Assembly (NCBI RefSeq): GCF_019635515.1
Contig: NZ_JAHBZI010000001.1
Span: forward strand, 1,240,001 to 1,304,000
DNA: 64,000 bases
Direction of reading: 5' to 3'
DNA from: Sphingomonas sp.
GTDB lineage: Bacteria; Pseudomonadota; Alphaproteobacteria; Sphingomonadales; Sphingomonadaceae
Below the pieces are notes generated by a model, which saw only the letters and a list, made by a program, of their open reading frames with translations, was not told where the DNA came from and searched no databases. The position numbers were made by a program, and so were the translations under genes. This document shows positions 1-9,246 of the stretch, piece by piece (positions within the stretch are counted from its first letter, which is position 1; each line of letters opens with the position of its first letter).

Positions 1-1641
1 GAAGAGGCGGGCGACTATGATGTCGTGATCGTCGGTGCCGGCTTTGCTGGTGTCTACGCGCTGTACAGGCTGCGCGCGCTCGGCTTGCGGGTGCGCGTAT
101 TCGAGGCGGGAAGCGATGTCGGCGGGACCTGGTTCTGGAACCGCTATCCAGGGGCGCGCTGCGATGTCGACAGCGTCGAATACTCCTATTCCTTCTCGGA
201 AGAGCTTCAGCAGGAATGGGACTGGCCGGAGCGCTACTCCGCGCAAGCCGACATTCTGCGCTACATTCAGCACGTCGCCGATCGTTTCGACCTGCGGCGT
301 GACATCCAGACGAACACGCGGGTGCTGTCGGCGATTCTCGACGAGGAAGCGGGGCTCTGGGCAGTCGGGACGAGCGACGGCAATTGGTGCACCGCCCGCT
401 TCTGCATCATGGCGACCGGCAATCTGTCGCTGCCGCGCCTGCCGGAATTCGCGGGGCTGCAGGACTTTGAAGGGCGATGGTACCATACCGGGCTGTGGCC
501 GGAAGAAGCGGTCGACTTCACGGGCTTGCGCGTCGGCGTGATCGGCACGGGATCTTCGGGTATCCAGATCATTCCGCTGATCGCGCGACAGGCGCGCGAG
601 CTTTTCGTGTTCCAGCGAACGGCGAACTTCTCCGTCCCCGCGCGGAACCGGCCGCTGGCTTCCGAGGAACTCGAGACGCACAAGGGCCGCTATGGCTATT
701 GGCGTGCGCAGGCACAGGACACGCCGTTCGGTATCGCGGGACATGCGGCGCCGACGAAGAACGCGCTCGACGATACCGAGGAGGCGCGCAACGCGCTCTA
801 TGAGGCGAAGTGGAACAGGGGCGGGAGCGTCAGCTTCCTCTACTCGTACAAGGATTTGCTGACCGACAAGGCCGCGAACGACACGGCCGCCGATTTTGTC
901 CGCAGGAAGATTCGCGAGACTGTCCAGGATCCCGCGACCGCCGAATTGCTGACTCCACGTGATTATCCGATCGGCGCGCGCCGCCTGTGTCTCGATACCG
1001 GGTATTACGAAACCTATAACCGGGCGAATGTGAAGCTCGTGGACGTGAAGTCGGACCCCATCGAGACGCTGACGCCGAATGGTTTACGTACCAGGGACGC
1101 GGAATACCCGCTCGACGCGATCGTCTTCGCCACTGGCTTCGACGCGATCACCGGCGCGCTTATGGACATCGACATTCGGGGACGCGAGGCGCTTCCCCTC
1201 AAGGAGAAATGGGCCAACGGACCTCGTACCTATCTAGGCCTCATGACGTCCGGTTTTCCGAATTTCTTCATCGTGACCGGGCCCGGAAGCCCTTCGGTCA
1301 AGGCGAACATGGTCTGTGCGATCGAGCAGCATGTGAACTGGATCGTAGACTGTATCGAGATGCTGGACGGCGAGCGGCTTGGGTTGATCGAACCTGAGCT
1401 CGGCGCGGAGGACGATTGGGTGGAGCATGTCAACGAAACCGCGGACGCCACGCTCTATCCGCTGGCGGAGTCCTGGTACACGGGCTCGAACGTGCCCGGG
1501 AAGGCGCGGGTCTTCATGCCTTATGTCGGCGGCTTCAGCCAGTACAAGGCGATCTGCGACGATGTCACGCGCGATGGTTATCGAGGCTTTGTGGTGTGTG
1601 GTGCCGAGCCTGTTGTCCCGGCCCAGGCGCTGACCCGGTGA
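1..1641 (+). CDS. Baeyer-Villiger flavin monooxygenase, 5' end outside window
   Basis: A class B flavoprotein monooxygenase of the cyclohexanone/phenylacetone monooxygenase type, which inserts one oxygen atom beside a ketone carbonyl using NADPH, FAD and O2 to give an ester or lactone. The frame is open from the first base, so the true start lies to the left; 546 residues are visible. Seen: FAD-binding GAGFAG at visible residues 12-17, GGTWFWNRYPGARCD soon after, the Baeyer-Villiger fingerprint FEGRWYHTGLWP at about 156-167, and a second dinucleotide fold GTGSSG at about 182-187. All motifs look intact. It is followed after a few bases by an amidohydrolase and then a permease, which fits a catabolic operon. 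The substrate cannot be read from the sequence. Confidence 0.92.
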   Translation, partial: EEAGDYDVVIVGAGFAGVYALYRLRALGLRVRVFEAGSDVGGTWFWNRYPGARCDVDSVEYSYSFSEELQQEWDWPERYSAQADILRYIQHVADRFDLRRDIQTNTRVLSAILDEEAGLWAVGTSDGNWCTARFCIMATGNLSLPRLPEFAGLQDFEGRWYHTGLWPEEAVDFTGLRVGVIGTGSSGIQIIPLIARQARELFVFQRTANFSVPARNRPLASEELETHKGRYGYWRAQAQDTPFGIAGHAAPTKNALDDTEEARNALYEAKWNRGGSVSFLYSYKDLLTDKAANDTAADFVRRKIRETVQDPATAELLTPRDYPIGARRLCLDTGYYETYNRANVKLVDVKSDPIETLTPNGLRTRDAEYPLDAIVFATGFDAITGALMDIDIRGREALPLKEKWANGPRTYLGLMTSGFPNFFIVTGPGSPSVKANMVCAIEQHVNWIVDCIEMLDGERLGLIEPELGAEDDWVEHVNETADATLYPLAESWYTGSNVPGKARVFMPYVGGFSQYKAICDDVTRDGYRGFVVCGAEPVVPAQALTR

Positions 1642-1673
1642 TCCCGATGCAGGCCAACGCCGCCGGGGAGGCC

Positions 1674-2564
1674 ATGTCGGTCGCGGACGAGCAGCTTTTC
1701 GACGCACATGCGCATGTCTATACGGACGATACGGCGCGATATCCGATCAACACGCGCAATTCCTTTCATTCGGAGGAAGAGCTGCAGCGGCGCCTGTCCC
1801 GCAACCCGATCACACCCGAGCGCCTGCTCGCGGCATGGGACGAACAAGGTATCACTGCCGGAGCGGGGGTTCAGTATAGCAGCATCTACAAGACCGATAA
1901 CAGCTTCCTGCTCGATTCCTCCGATCGCTTTCCGGACAGGTTGTCGGCGGTCGTGATCCTCGACGCGACGGATCCGGCAACCCCGGAAGCGCTCAAACGC
2001 TGCATTCTGGAGCGCAACATCGTCGGGCTGCGTCTGACGGGCGGGGCAGGGCCGGGGGGCGATTATCCCTGGCTCTGTTCCGAAGCCGCGCTCGACACCT
2101 GGCAGGTGGCGGCGGAGCATCGGCTTCCCGTCGCGTTGATGTACACGCCGCAGGGTCCGGCACCTGCGGCGATCGAGCGCATCGCCGCGCTCGCCCGGCG
2201 TTTTCCGGATGTGATCCTCGCGCTCGACCATTTGGGCTGGCCTGGCCGCGATCAGCGGGGCGAAGGGCCATCGGAGGCGTTGCTCCCCGTTTTCGGCGCA
2301 CCCAATATCTTCTTCAAGGCAACGTCGATCAACTACCGCCTCTTTGAAGCGCAAGGGGTGGATTCGGCGCGGTTCATCCGGCGGTTCGTCGATCTGGTGG
2401 GCGCGGATCGGATGATGTGGGGCTCGGATTTCGGCAATACATTGCAGCCCTATTCCGAGATGACGCAAGCGGCGCGAGCATCTGCCGCGTTGCTGTCTCC
2501 TTCCGAGCGGCGGCAGTTTCTACACGACACCGCATCTCGTCTCTACGCGCGCACCGGTCGCTAG
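1674..2564 (+). CDS. Amidohydrolase family 2 (TIM-barrel metal hydrolase)
   Basis: A metal-dependent hydrolase or decarboxylase of the amidohydrolase 2 family (relatives include ACMSD and 2-pyrone-4,6-dicarboxylate lactonase). From ATG 1674 it has 296 residues and opens with FDAHAHVYTDD, whose H12-x-H14 pair is the usual first metal-ligand motif; LALDHLGWPG and MMWGSDFGN (about residues 247-255) match the later His and Asp strands. An in-frame ATG at 1647 would add nine residues. I prefer 1674 because GGGGAG lies just before it, although the gap is short. It starts right after the monooxygenase gene, so lactone or ring hydrolysis after oxygenation is a reasonable guess. Family call firm, reaction unknown. 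Confidence 0.85.
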   Translation: MSVADEQLFDAHAHVYTDDTARYPINTRNSFHSEEELQRRLSRNPITPERLLAAWDEQGITAGAGVQYSSIYKTDNSFLLDSSDRFPDRLSAVVILDATDPATPEALKRCILERNIVGLRLTGGAGPGGDYPWLCSEAALDTWQVAAEHRLPVALMYTPQGPAPAAIERIAALARRFPDVILALDHLGWPGRDQRGEGPSEALLPVFGAPNIFFKATSINYRLFEAQGVDSARFIRRFVDLVGADRMMWGSDFGNTLQPYSEMTQAARASAALLSPSERRQFLHDTASRLYARTGR

Positions 2565-2612
2565 GCGAAGGCCGGCACGAAACACAAAAGGCCGAAAGGC
2601 CGGGAGGACAGG

Positions 2613-3983
2613 ATGAGCGAAGGTTCGAAGAGTGAGTGGCAGAGCCTGCCCGAAGCCGTCACGGAGCGGCTCGACTCCACTACGAGCTGGAAGGTGCGCT
2701 ACTGGATTCCCATCGCGCTTGGCCTGATGATGATGGGCGATAGCTGGGATCTGACGGTCGCGGGTTTCGTCATGCCCTCCTTGCGGGCGGAATGGGGCAT
2801 GTCCGCGGGACAGGTGGGAATGATCTTCTCGGCTGGTTTCGCAGGCCAGATGATCGGCGCGATTCTGTTCGGGCCGCTGGCGGAGCGCTTCGGCCGGATG
2901 CCGGTATTCAATATCGCGATCGTCGTGATGAGCTTGCTGTCGATCGCGTGCGGGCTGGTACATGATCCGTTGTTGTTCGCCACCCTGCGCTTCTTGCAGG
3001 GGGTGGGCTTCGGCGGCGCGGCGCCTGTTATTGCTTCCTACATCAACGAAATGGCGCCAACCGCCTCACGCGGGCGCTATTTCTCGACGTTTCAGTTTCT
3101 GATGATCTCGGGATTCTCGCTCTGCGCGATCGCCAGCGCGCTTGTCATCCCGACATTGGGCTGGCGCATGATGTTCTTCATCGGGGCGTTCCCAGTGTTG
3201 CTGACGCCGTTCGTCCTCTGGACATTGCCCGAATCGCCGCGTTGGCTCGCCAGGATGGGCCGGCTGGAGGAAACCAACCGGGCGCTCGTCAAGCTGGGCG
3301 CGCCGCCGATCGAGGCGGGCACGGTCGATCTGCGTCCCACCGCGCAGCCCCCTCGGGCGCCGCTGCGGGCGCTGTTCGCCCCCGGCATCCGCATGCTCAC
3401 CTTGTGCACCTGCGTGTTGTGGTTCTGCACCGCGCTGGTGTCGAAGTCGTTCGCGACCTGGACGCCGACGCTTTACGTTGACGTATTCGGCCTCACCGTG
3501 CCGCAATCGCTCAACATCGCGGCATGGATAGGAGTGGTCTACGGGTGCACACCGATCGTGTTCGCTTTCATCCTGGATCGGGTCGGACGGCGGCCGACGG
3601 GGATCGCTATCGCATCGGCCACATTGATCACCACGCTCTTGCTGAGCTTCCTGGGCAACAATGGCGCGATGCTCTCGATCTTCCTGATCGGGATGTGCTG
3701 GGTGACGTCGGGATCGAGTTTCACCCTGCTGTGGCCGTACACCGCCGAGGTGTTCCCGACGCATGTTCGTTCCACGGCGCTTGGCATGGCGAGCGCGGTC
3801 GCTCGGGCGGCGTCGTCGCTCACCCCGCTGGCGGTGGCGGGGATGCTGTCGTTCACCGGATCCGTGAGCGGCGTGTTCCTCGCGCTGGCGCTTTCGACGC
3901 TCGTCGTCCTGCTTCTGTGGCTCTTCACTACGAAGGAAATGGCCCGGCGCAGCCTGGACCAGCTCGATACGGCCACGGCTTGA
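2613..3983 (+). CDS. MFS transporter, aromatic-acid/sugar symporter type
   Basis: A 456-residue major facilitator permease with about twelve hydrophobic segments, probably a proton symporter for an organic acid in the inner membrane. The N-terminal half has the MFS loop pattern LAERFGRMP, and FILDRVGRRPTG marks the matching loop of the second half; LPESPRWLA is typical of the sugar-porter/AAHS lineage. The start is fixed by a strong ribosome-binding site, GGGAGGAC, 6 nt before ATG 2613. It lies 48 nt after the amidohydrolase gene and probably shares its transcript. A close paralogue begins at 4481, so the locus has two permeases of the same kind. The substrate is inferred only from context. 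Confidence 0.88.
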   Translation: MSEGSKSEWQSLPEAVTERLDSTTSWKVRYWIPIALGLMMMGDSWDLTVAGFVMPSLRAEWGMSAGQVGMIFSAGFAGQMIGAILFGPLAERFGRMPVFNIAIVVMSLLSIACGLVHDPLLFATLRFLQGVGFGGAAPVIASYINEMAPTASRGRYFSTFQFLMISGFSLCAIASALVIPTLGWRMMFFIGAFPVLLTPFVLWTLPESPRWLARMGRLEETNRALVKLGAPPIEAGTVDLRPTAQPPRAPLRALFAPGIRMLTLCTCVLWFCTALVSKSFATWTPTLYVDVFGLTVPQSLNIAAWIGVVYGCTPIVFAFILDRVGRRPTGIAIASATLITTLLLSFLGNNGAMLSIFLIGMCWVTSGSSFTLLWPYTAEVFPTHVRSTALGMASAVARAASSLTPLAVAGMLSFTGSVSGVFLALALSTLVVLLLWLFTTKEMARRSLDQLDTATA

Positions 3984-4060
3984 TCTTCTCCAGGCAAGCC
4001 CGCCGGTGGGCAGCACGGGTCGGGTGCGCGATGGCTCGGCCGACCCGATCCGAAATTGCT

Positions 4061-4121
4061 AAATTGCAAAACATAGAATTTGCCCGGCGCATGAAACTCT
4101 GGCGGAGTGCGCTTGCAATTT
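4061..4121. repeat. 9-bp inverted repeat AAATTGCAA ... TTGCAATTT
   Basis: Perfect 9-bp arms at 4061-4069 and 4113-4121 are separated by 43 bp. The left arm is preceded by a direct copy of AAATTGC at 4053-4059. The symmetry suggests a protein-binding dyad or looped operator upstream of the second permease gene; no regulator gene lies beside it in this cluster. Confidence 0.45.
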
Positions 4122-4210
4122 GGCAGGTATGTAAGTCAAAATTCTTGAAACTATGTGATATAAATTAAAAATGCATAGTTATTTCCGAAAATCGTACTAC
4201 TTTTCTAGTA

Positions 4211-4270
4211 AACAATATTAATTACTCAAAAATTATTTTTTCTATCGAGCAAATTTAAATTAATATTGTT
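4211..4270. repeat. 13-bp perfect inverted repeat in the AT-rich stretch
   Basis: Arms AACAATATTAATT (4211-4223) and AATTAATATTGTT (4258-4270) are exact reverse complements with a 34-bp spacer. A 13-bp perfect match is long for chance even in AT-rich DNA. It may be an operator, a recombination remnant or a cruciform; there is no GC stem or T-tract, so it is not a terminator. Confidence 0.5.
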
Positions 4271-4480
4271 CATATAGTTTTAGTAACTGTATTACGAAAT
4301 TTATGAATGTTCTTTGAGTGAATCCGAGTTGGTTTATCGCTCGCGCCGCAATACTCCAGCCGGTCACGATTGCCCGATCGCGCATGTGCCGCCACGCACT
4401 GGTACCGGTGCTTCGCCCGCGTTTTCATTTGCCGCGTCCGCATGATTAGACCCGCGCGAAAGACAAGCGGGAGAGAGAGC

Positions 4481-5875
4481 ATGAGTTCGAAAGGCGGCGC
4501 GGGCCCACATCATGGCGCTCCGCTGGAAACACCCAGCAACGACTCCGCGAACGAAGCGGCAATCACCCGGACCTTCGACGATCTTCGGACATTCCGCCAT
4601 AACTGGTGGGCGCCGATTCTGCTCGGCGTCATCACGCTGTTCAATTCATGGGACAGCATCGCGATGGCCTATGTGATGCCGACGCTCTCCATCGAATGGA
4701 AGCTGAATCCCTTTGTGATGGGGGTGCTGATCTCGGCCTGCTACGCGGGCCAGTTCCTTGGCGCCGTCACGCTGGGCAGTATCGCCGAGAGGGTCGGCCG
4801 GCTGCCGGTTTTCATATGCGCCGCAGTATCGATGACCGTCCTTGCGCTCGCCTGTTCCCAGGCGCAGGACTATATGACGCTGCTCACATTGCGGTTGATT
4901 CAGGGGATCATGATCGGCGGCGCGCTGCCGGTCGCGGTGAGCTATATCAACGAGATCGCCCCGACCAAGACGCGGGGCAGGTATTTCGGGCTTTTCCAGA
5001 CGCTCGCGCTCTCGGGATATGGCGTGGCGTCCATCTCCAGCCCATTCGTCATCGGTCATCTCGGATGGCGCTGGATGCTCGGCCTCGGTGCGTTGCCCCT
5101 GGTCTTGGTCCCGCTGGTCTGGCTGACCTTGCCGGAATCGCCGCGCTGGCTGGTCCGGCGGGGAAAGATGGACGCGGCCAACAAGGCGCTCCGCAAGCTC
5201 GGTGCGGAGCCGGTCGACTTTGTCGAGGAGGCGCCCGGCAGCGGCGCGCAAAAGCGCCGCGCCGCGAACCTGTTCACCTTGTTCTCGGGGCAATACCGCA
5301 CCAAGACCGTCACGATCACCCTGTTGTGGTTCCTGACGATGGCGACAAGCTTCGGAATGACGACCTGGGTGCCTTCCATTTACGTCAAGGTCTTCCACAT
5401 CCCGGTCAAACAGGCGCTGACCTTCACGGCGATCACAAGCGTATTCCACTGGATCGCACTGGTCCTAGCCGGTGTTCTGATCGACCGGTTCGGCCGCCGG
5501 CCGATGGCAATGGGCGGGCTGTTGTTGGCCGCAACGCCATTGCTGATCATGGCCGTCTTCAACCCGTCACAGCCCTTCCACGTGTTCCCGTTGTTCTTCA
5601 TCGCGCAGGTGTCGATGTTTTACGGCACGTTCGCATTATGGCCTTACACGGCGGAGAGTTACCCAACCAATGTCCGCGCGCTTGCGCTCGGCTATGGCAG
5701 CTCGATCGGGCGCTCGGCATCCATGCTGATGCCGCTCTTCGTAGGGTTCATTCTGAATGAGGGCGCGCCCATCGGCATCGTGCTCACCGCGTTCGGATTC
5801 AGCGCGCTGGGATCGCTGCTGGTTTGGAGAACCCGCACACAGGAAACCGCGGGCAAGCCCTTGCAACTGACCTGA
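4481..5875 (+). CDS. MFS transporter, paralogue of the upstream permease
   Basis: A 464-residue twelve-helix MFS permease with a roughly 40-residue hydrophilic N-terminus, then GSIAERVGRLP, YINEIAPTKTRGRYFG, LPESPRWLVRRG and VLIDRFGRRPMA, the same motifs in the same places as the permease at 2613-3983. ATG 4481 is chosen because GGGAGAGAGAGC directly precedes it; longer in-frame readings have no such signal. It lies downstream of the AT-rich region, so it probably opens a second transcript that runs into the TonB receptor gene. It is likely an inner-membrane proton symporter for a substrate or intermediate of this pathway. Confidence 0.87.
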   Translation: MSSKGGAGPHHGAPLETPSNDSANEAAITRTFDDLRTFRHNWWAPILLGVITLFNSWDSIAMAYVMPTLSIEWKLNPFVMGVLISACYAGQFLGAVTLGSIAERVGRLPVFICAAVSMTVLALACSQAQDYMTLLTLRLIQGIMIGGALPVAVSYINEIAPTKTRGRYFGLFQTLALSGYGVASISSPFVIGHLGWRWMLGLGALPLVLVPLVWLTLPESPRWLVRRGKMDAANKALRKLGAEPVDFVEEAPGSGAQKRRAANLFTLFSGQYRTKTVTITLLWFLTMATSFGMTTWVPSIYVKVFHIPVKQALTFTAITSVFHWIALVLAGVLIDRFGRRPMAMGGLLLAATPLLIMAVFNPSQPFHVFPLFFIAQVSMFYGTFALWPYTAESYPTNVRALALGYGSSIGRSASMLMPLFVGFILNEGAPIGIVLTAFGFSALGSLLVWRTRTQETAGKPLQLT

Positions 5876-5881
5876 GCAGCA

Positions 5882-5989
5882 GCCGGGCGTGGGGAACCAT
5901 GCCCGGCGGATCGCGCCACCCGGCGAAGGCTGCGCGAGGCAACCTTCGCGTAACAGCAACAACGAATTCGCAAAATCCCGGCTACGGGA
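5882..5989 (+). promoter_or_regulatory. Leader with three successive hairpins before the TonB receptor gene
   Basis: Three perfect stems follow one another: GCCGGGC/GCCCGGC (5882-5888 with 5901-5907), GCGAAGG/CCTTCGC (5923-5929 with 5943-5949), and TCCCG-GCTA-CGGGA (5976-5989). None is followed by a T-tract. They may attenuate or stabilise the mRNA between the permease and receptor cistrons. I do not recognise a known riboswitch. Confidence 0.4.
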
Positions 5990-6077
5990 GCGAACCCCGG
6001 GCTGTTACCAAATAGGAGCAAATGAGGACCGGTCCAAAAGATTGGAGGGTCGCACCCTAACTGGGAGGAGGGGATCA

Positions 6078-9062
6078 ATGAACAAGTTCAACCTGTATCT
6101 GGCACGGGGCGGCTCGACGATCGCATTCGCCCTGGCCGCGCTCGCCAGTCCGGCCGCGGCACAGACCGCCCCCACGTCGCCGGCCGCCGAAGCGCAGGAT
6201 GCGGAACCGGATACCGCCGGCACCGGTCAAGGTGAGATCATCGTGACTGGATCGCGTCTTGGACGCAACAGCTTCAATTCGCCGACCCCGGTGAACCAGA
6301 TCACCAGTGAACGCATGGAGAATCTTGCGCTGCCGTCCGTTTCGGAGGCGCTCAACCAGATTCCGTCGTTCCGGGCGTCGACAACGCCGACCTCAAACCT
6401 GTTTCGTGTCAGCGGCGCGATCGGCGCGAACTCGGTTGATCTTCGCGGTCTGGGCGGCACGCGCACCCTGACGCTGCTCGATGGCCGCCGTTTCGTGCCG
6501 AGCACCGATAACGGCGCGGTGGATCTCAACGGCATTCCGTCGGCGCTGGTCCAGCGCAGCGAGGTGGTCACGGGCGGCGCCTCGGCGGCCTATGGCGCGG
6601 ACGCCGTTGCCGGCGTCGTCAACCTGATCCTCGACGTCAAGATGACCGGGGTCAAAATGAACTTCAGCGCCGGCATCAGCGAGCATGGCGACAACAAGAA
6701 TTTTTCCGCGTCGGTGGCTGTCGGCAGGCCGTTTGCTGACGGTCGCGGGCACTTCATCATCGGTGCGGAATACCAGCGGAACTACGGTATCGGCGGGTGC
6801 CAAGAGCGCGCTTTCTGCCAGCGCGCGGTCAACTACATTCCCAATCCCGGCTATATTGGCGGTGTCAGCACCAACGGCCTACCTGCAACGCTCGTCCTCC
6901 CGGACATTTATTTCGTGATGAACCAGAGCGGCGTTCTGGCCAGTGTGGTGCAGACCGTGGGCGGTGTCAGGACGACGCTCGGCCAGCAGGTCAACAACAC
7001 CGGGGCCACCGCGCTTCCGACGGCGCTTCGCAATCTCCAGTTCAATACGGACGGCACGGCGCTCGTTCCGTTTCAGTTCGGAAATCTGCTCAGCGGCACT
7101 TTCATGCAGGGCGGCGATCCGAGTGTGCGCCCCAATTACGGTTTCAACGGCGCCCCTCTGGTCGCTCCGACGTGGCATGCCTCGGGGCTGGCGCATGTCG
7201 ATTACGAGCTGACCGATGACCTGACGGTATCGGGCGAACTCCTGTTCAGCAGGGTCCATGGCGGCCCCGTTCAGGCCTCCGGCCTGGTCCAGACCCCGGT
7301 GGGCGGCTCGGCTGGCATCTCCATCAACAATCCGTTCATCACCCCCGCGGTTCGCGCCCAGATTCTCGCGGTCAACCCGAATATCACCGCGATCAACGTG
7401 TTCGCCGTTAAGGAAGAAGCGGGCAAGCAGCTGACTGCGGTGAGCCGCAACGACGTTTTCCGTGCGGTGATGGCAGTGAAGGGCAGCTTGGCCGCCGACT
7501 GGAACTGGGACGCCTCCTATATCCACGGCGAAACCCATAGCCGCGTCGATGTGCGTAATGTGCGTCTCAAGGCTGTCGACGGGCAGGCGGCTGCCGCCAT
7601 CACGCCACCTGCCGGGTACACCGGAACGATCTACCGGACTCCGGCGGGCGCGCCCGTCATTTGCTCCTCATCGGTCGCAAACCCGAGTGATGGCTGCATT
7701 CCGATCAACTTCCTCGGCATGAACAGCTTCACTTCCGATGTGTTGTCGAAATACTTCCTCACCGAATTCCAGACGCGGACGATCAAGCAGGACGCCATCG
7801 CGGTCAACGTTCGCGGTTCGCTGTTCGACCTTGGCGCGGGCCCGGCGCAGGTCGCCGTGGGTGCCGAGTGGCGGCGCGATACCGCTATCGGCACCACCGA
7901 CGCGCTGACCGCGGCGAATGCGTTCGTCACGCCGCAGGTCAACGCGCTTCCGCTGGTCGATCGCAAGGTCGTCGAGGGGTATGTCGAGATGAGCTTGCCG
8001 CTTCTTGCCGACAAGCCGCTGGCCAAATCGCTTACCATCGACGGGGCGGCGCGTCTCACCCATTACAACACAGCCGGCAATGCGACGACGTGGAAGCTGG
8101 GCGGCGTATATGAACCCAGCGACGCGATCATGTTTCGCGTAACGCGGTCGCACGATATTCGCGCACCAACGGCCGCGGAATCCAATCCGAACACAGTGAC
8201 GTTGCTGTCGCCTCTCGCCGATCCGTTCGGCGGCGGTTCGCATCCGGTCAACATCGTATCGGGCGGCAATCCCAACCTAGCGCTCGAGACGGCCGATACG
8301 ATGACCGCGGGTGTCGTGCTGCGCCCCGGTTTCATACCGCGGCTCCGCATCTCGGCGGATTATTACAGGATCGACGTGGACGGGGCGATCGATGCGCTGA
8401 CGGCTCCAAACATTCTCACGGCCTGTTTCGCCCAGAACCTGGCGTGCAACCTGATCCAGTTCAGCGGCGCGGCGAAGGCGAGTCCGGTGACGACGGTGTT
8501 CACCAATTTCCAGAACCTGAACCGGCTTGAGGCGCGGGGGCTTGAGATCGTCAGCGACTATCGCGTGCCGGACGTGTTCGGCGGCAATCTCGATTTCCAG
8601 TTCAACGCCAATTACGTCTTCCGCCTGGTTTCGATCAGCGCGACCGGCGTGGAGACCAAGTTCGATGGCGTGACCGGCAACGCCGGTGCGCTTGGCAACG
8701 TGCTGGGCGTGCCGAGGTACAAGCTGGACGGCGTGATCACCTATTCCAGACCGAGTTGGTCGCTCACCGCCAATGCGCGCTTTATCCCGGAGGCGATCCT
8801 CGATCCGACCAAGGTCGGGCCGGAACAGGCCGGGTACAATGTCAACGCGGCGAATAGCGTTAATGTCAACACGGTGGATTCACGCTTCTATCTGAACCTC
8901 TCGGCGACGGTTCGGCCAGGCATCGAAGGCGTCGAGTTCTACGGCAGCGTCAGCAACGTGTTCGACAAGTATCCGCCGGGGCAGCTTCGGCTGTTCGGAA
9001 ACCCGCTTCACTATGATGTGGTGGGACGCGCTTACCGCCTGGGCGTTCGCGCGAAGTTCTAA
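6078..9062 (+). CDS. TonB-dependent receptor (outer-membrane uptake porin)
   Basis: A 994-residue outer-membrane receptor that imports a bulky or scarce ligand into the periplasm using TonB-ExbBD energy. It starts at ATG 6078 behind a very strong GGGAGGAGGGG site. A signal peptide ends near ASPAAAQ (about residue 30). The TonB-box-like segment GEIIVTGSRLGR is followed by a plug domain with VDLRGLGG, TLLDGRRFV and SAAYGADAVAGVVN, then a long beta-barrel ending in an aromatic-rich C-terminus closing on F. It lies 202 nt after the second permease gene and precedes the esterase gene, so it is the probable outer-membrane entry for the pathway substrate. The ligand is unknown. Confidence 0.93.
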   Translation: MNKFNLYLARGGSTIAFALAALASPAAAQTAPTSPAAEAQDAEPDTAGTGQGEIIVTGSRLGRNSFNSPTPVNQITSERMENLALPSVSEALNQIPSFRASTTPTSNLFRVSGAIGANSVDLRGLGGTRTLTLLDGRRFVPSTDNGAVDLNGIPSALVQRSEVVTGGASAAYGADAVAGVVNLILDVKMTGVKMNFSAGISEHGDNKNFSASVAVGRPFADGRGHFIIGAEYQRNYGIGGCQERAFCQRAVNYIPNPGYIGGVSTNGLPATLVLPDIYFVMNQSGVLASVVQTVGGVRTTLGQQVNNTGATALPTALRNLQFNTDGTALVPFQFGNLLSGTFMQGGDPSVRPNYGFNGAPLVAPTWHASGLAHVDYELTDDLTVSGELLFSRVHGGPVQASGLVQTPVGGSAGISINNPFITPAVRAQILAVNPNITAINVFAVKEEAGKQLTAVSRNDVFRAVMAVKGSLAADWNWDASYIHGETHSRVDVRNVRLKAVDGQAAAAITPPAGYTGTIYRTPAGAPVICSSSVANPSDGCIPINFLGMNSFTSDVLSKYFLTEFQTRTIKQDAIAVNVRGSLFDLGAGPAQVAVGAEWRRDTAIGTTDALTAANAFVTPQVNALPLVDRKVVEGYVEMSLPLLADKPLAKSLTIDGAARLTHYNTAGNATTWKLGGVYEPSDAIMFRVTRSHDIRAPTAAESNPNTVTLLSPLADPFGGGSHPVNIVSGGNPNLALETADTMTAGVVLRPGFIPRLRISADYYRIDVDGAIDALTAPNILTACFAQNLACNLIQFSGAAKASPVTTVFTNFQNLNRLEARGLEIVSDYRVPDVFGGNLDFQFNANYVFRLVSISATGVETKFDGVTGNAGALGNVLGVPRYKLDGVITYSRPSWSLTANARFIPEAILDPTKVGPEQAGYNVNAANSVNVNTVDSRFYLNLSATVRPGIEGVEFYGSVSNVFDKYPPGQLRLFGNPLHYDVVGRAYRLGVRAKF

Positions 9063-9246
9063 GGCCGTCTCGATGGTCGCTGCCTGTGCAATCCCGGAAT
9101 GCGGAAGCGTTTCGGGTTTGCACGGCTCCCGGAGCGCATGGGGTGCTCCCGCGAGATCGCCGAAAGGAAACAAGAGGTGAAGCGTTGCGAGGATCGCCCC
9201 CTATGACGCGGCCCGCGTGCCCGAATCTGTCTCGGGGGTATTGAGA

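Larger units (their letters stand above)
3984..4480. other. Gene-free AT-rich stretch between the two permease genes
   Basis: About 500 bases with no supportable gene on either strand. The first 130 bases resemble the GC-rich surroundings; from about 4130 to 4320 the sequence turns strikingly AT-rich by eye, with runs such as AAATTATTTTTT. It contains two long-span dyads listed separately. It probably holds the promoter and operator of the downstream permease-receptor operon. No obvious -35/-10 pair stands out among the many AT-rich options. Confidence 0.6.

Noticed and set aside
1416..1673. Longer reading of the amidohydrolase gene starting inside the monooxygenase gene
   Set aside because: The extra N-terminus is arginine-rich with no family likeness and overlaps real coding sequence; the family N-terminus begins at ATG 1674.
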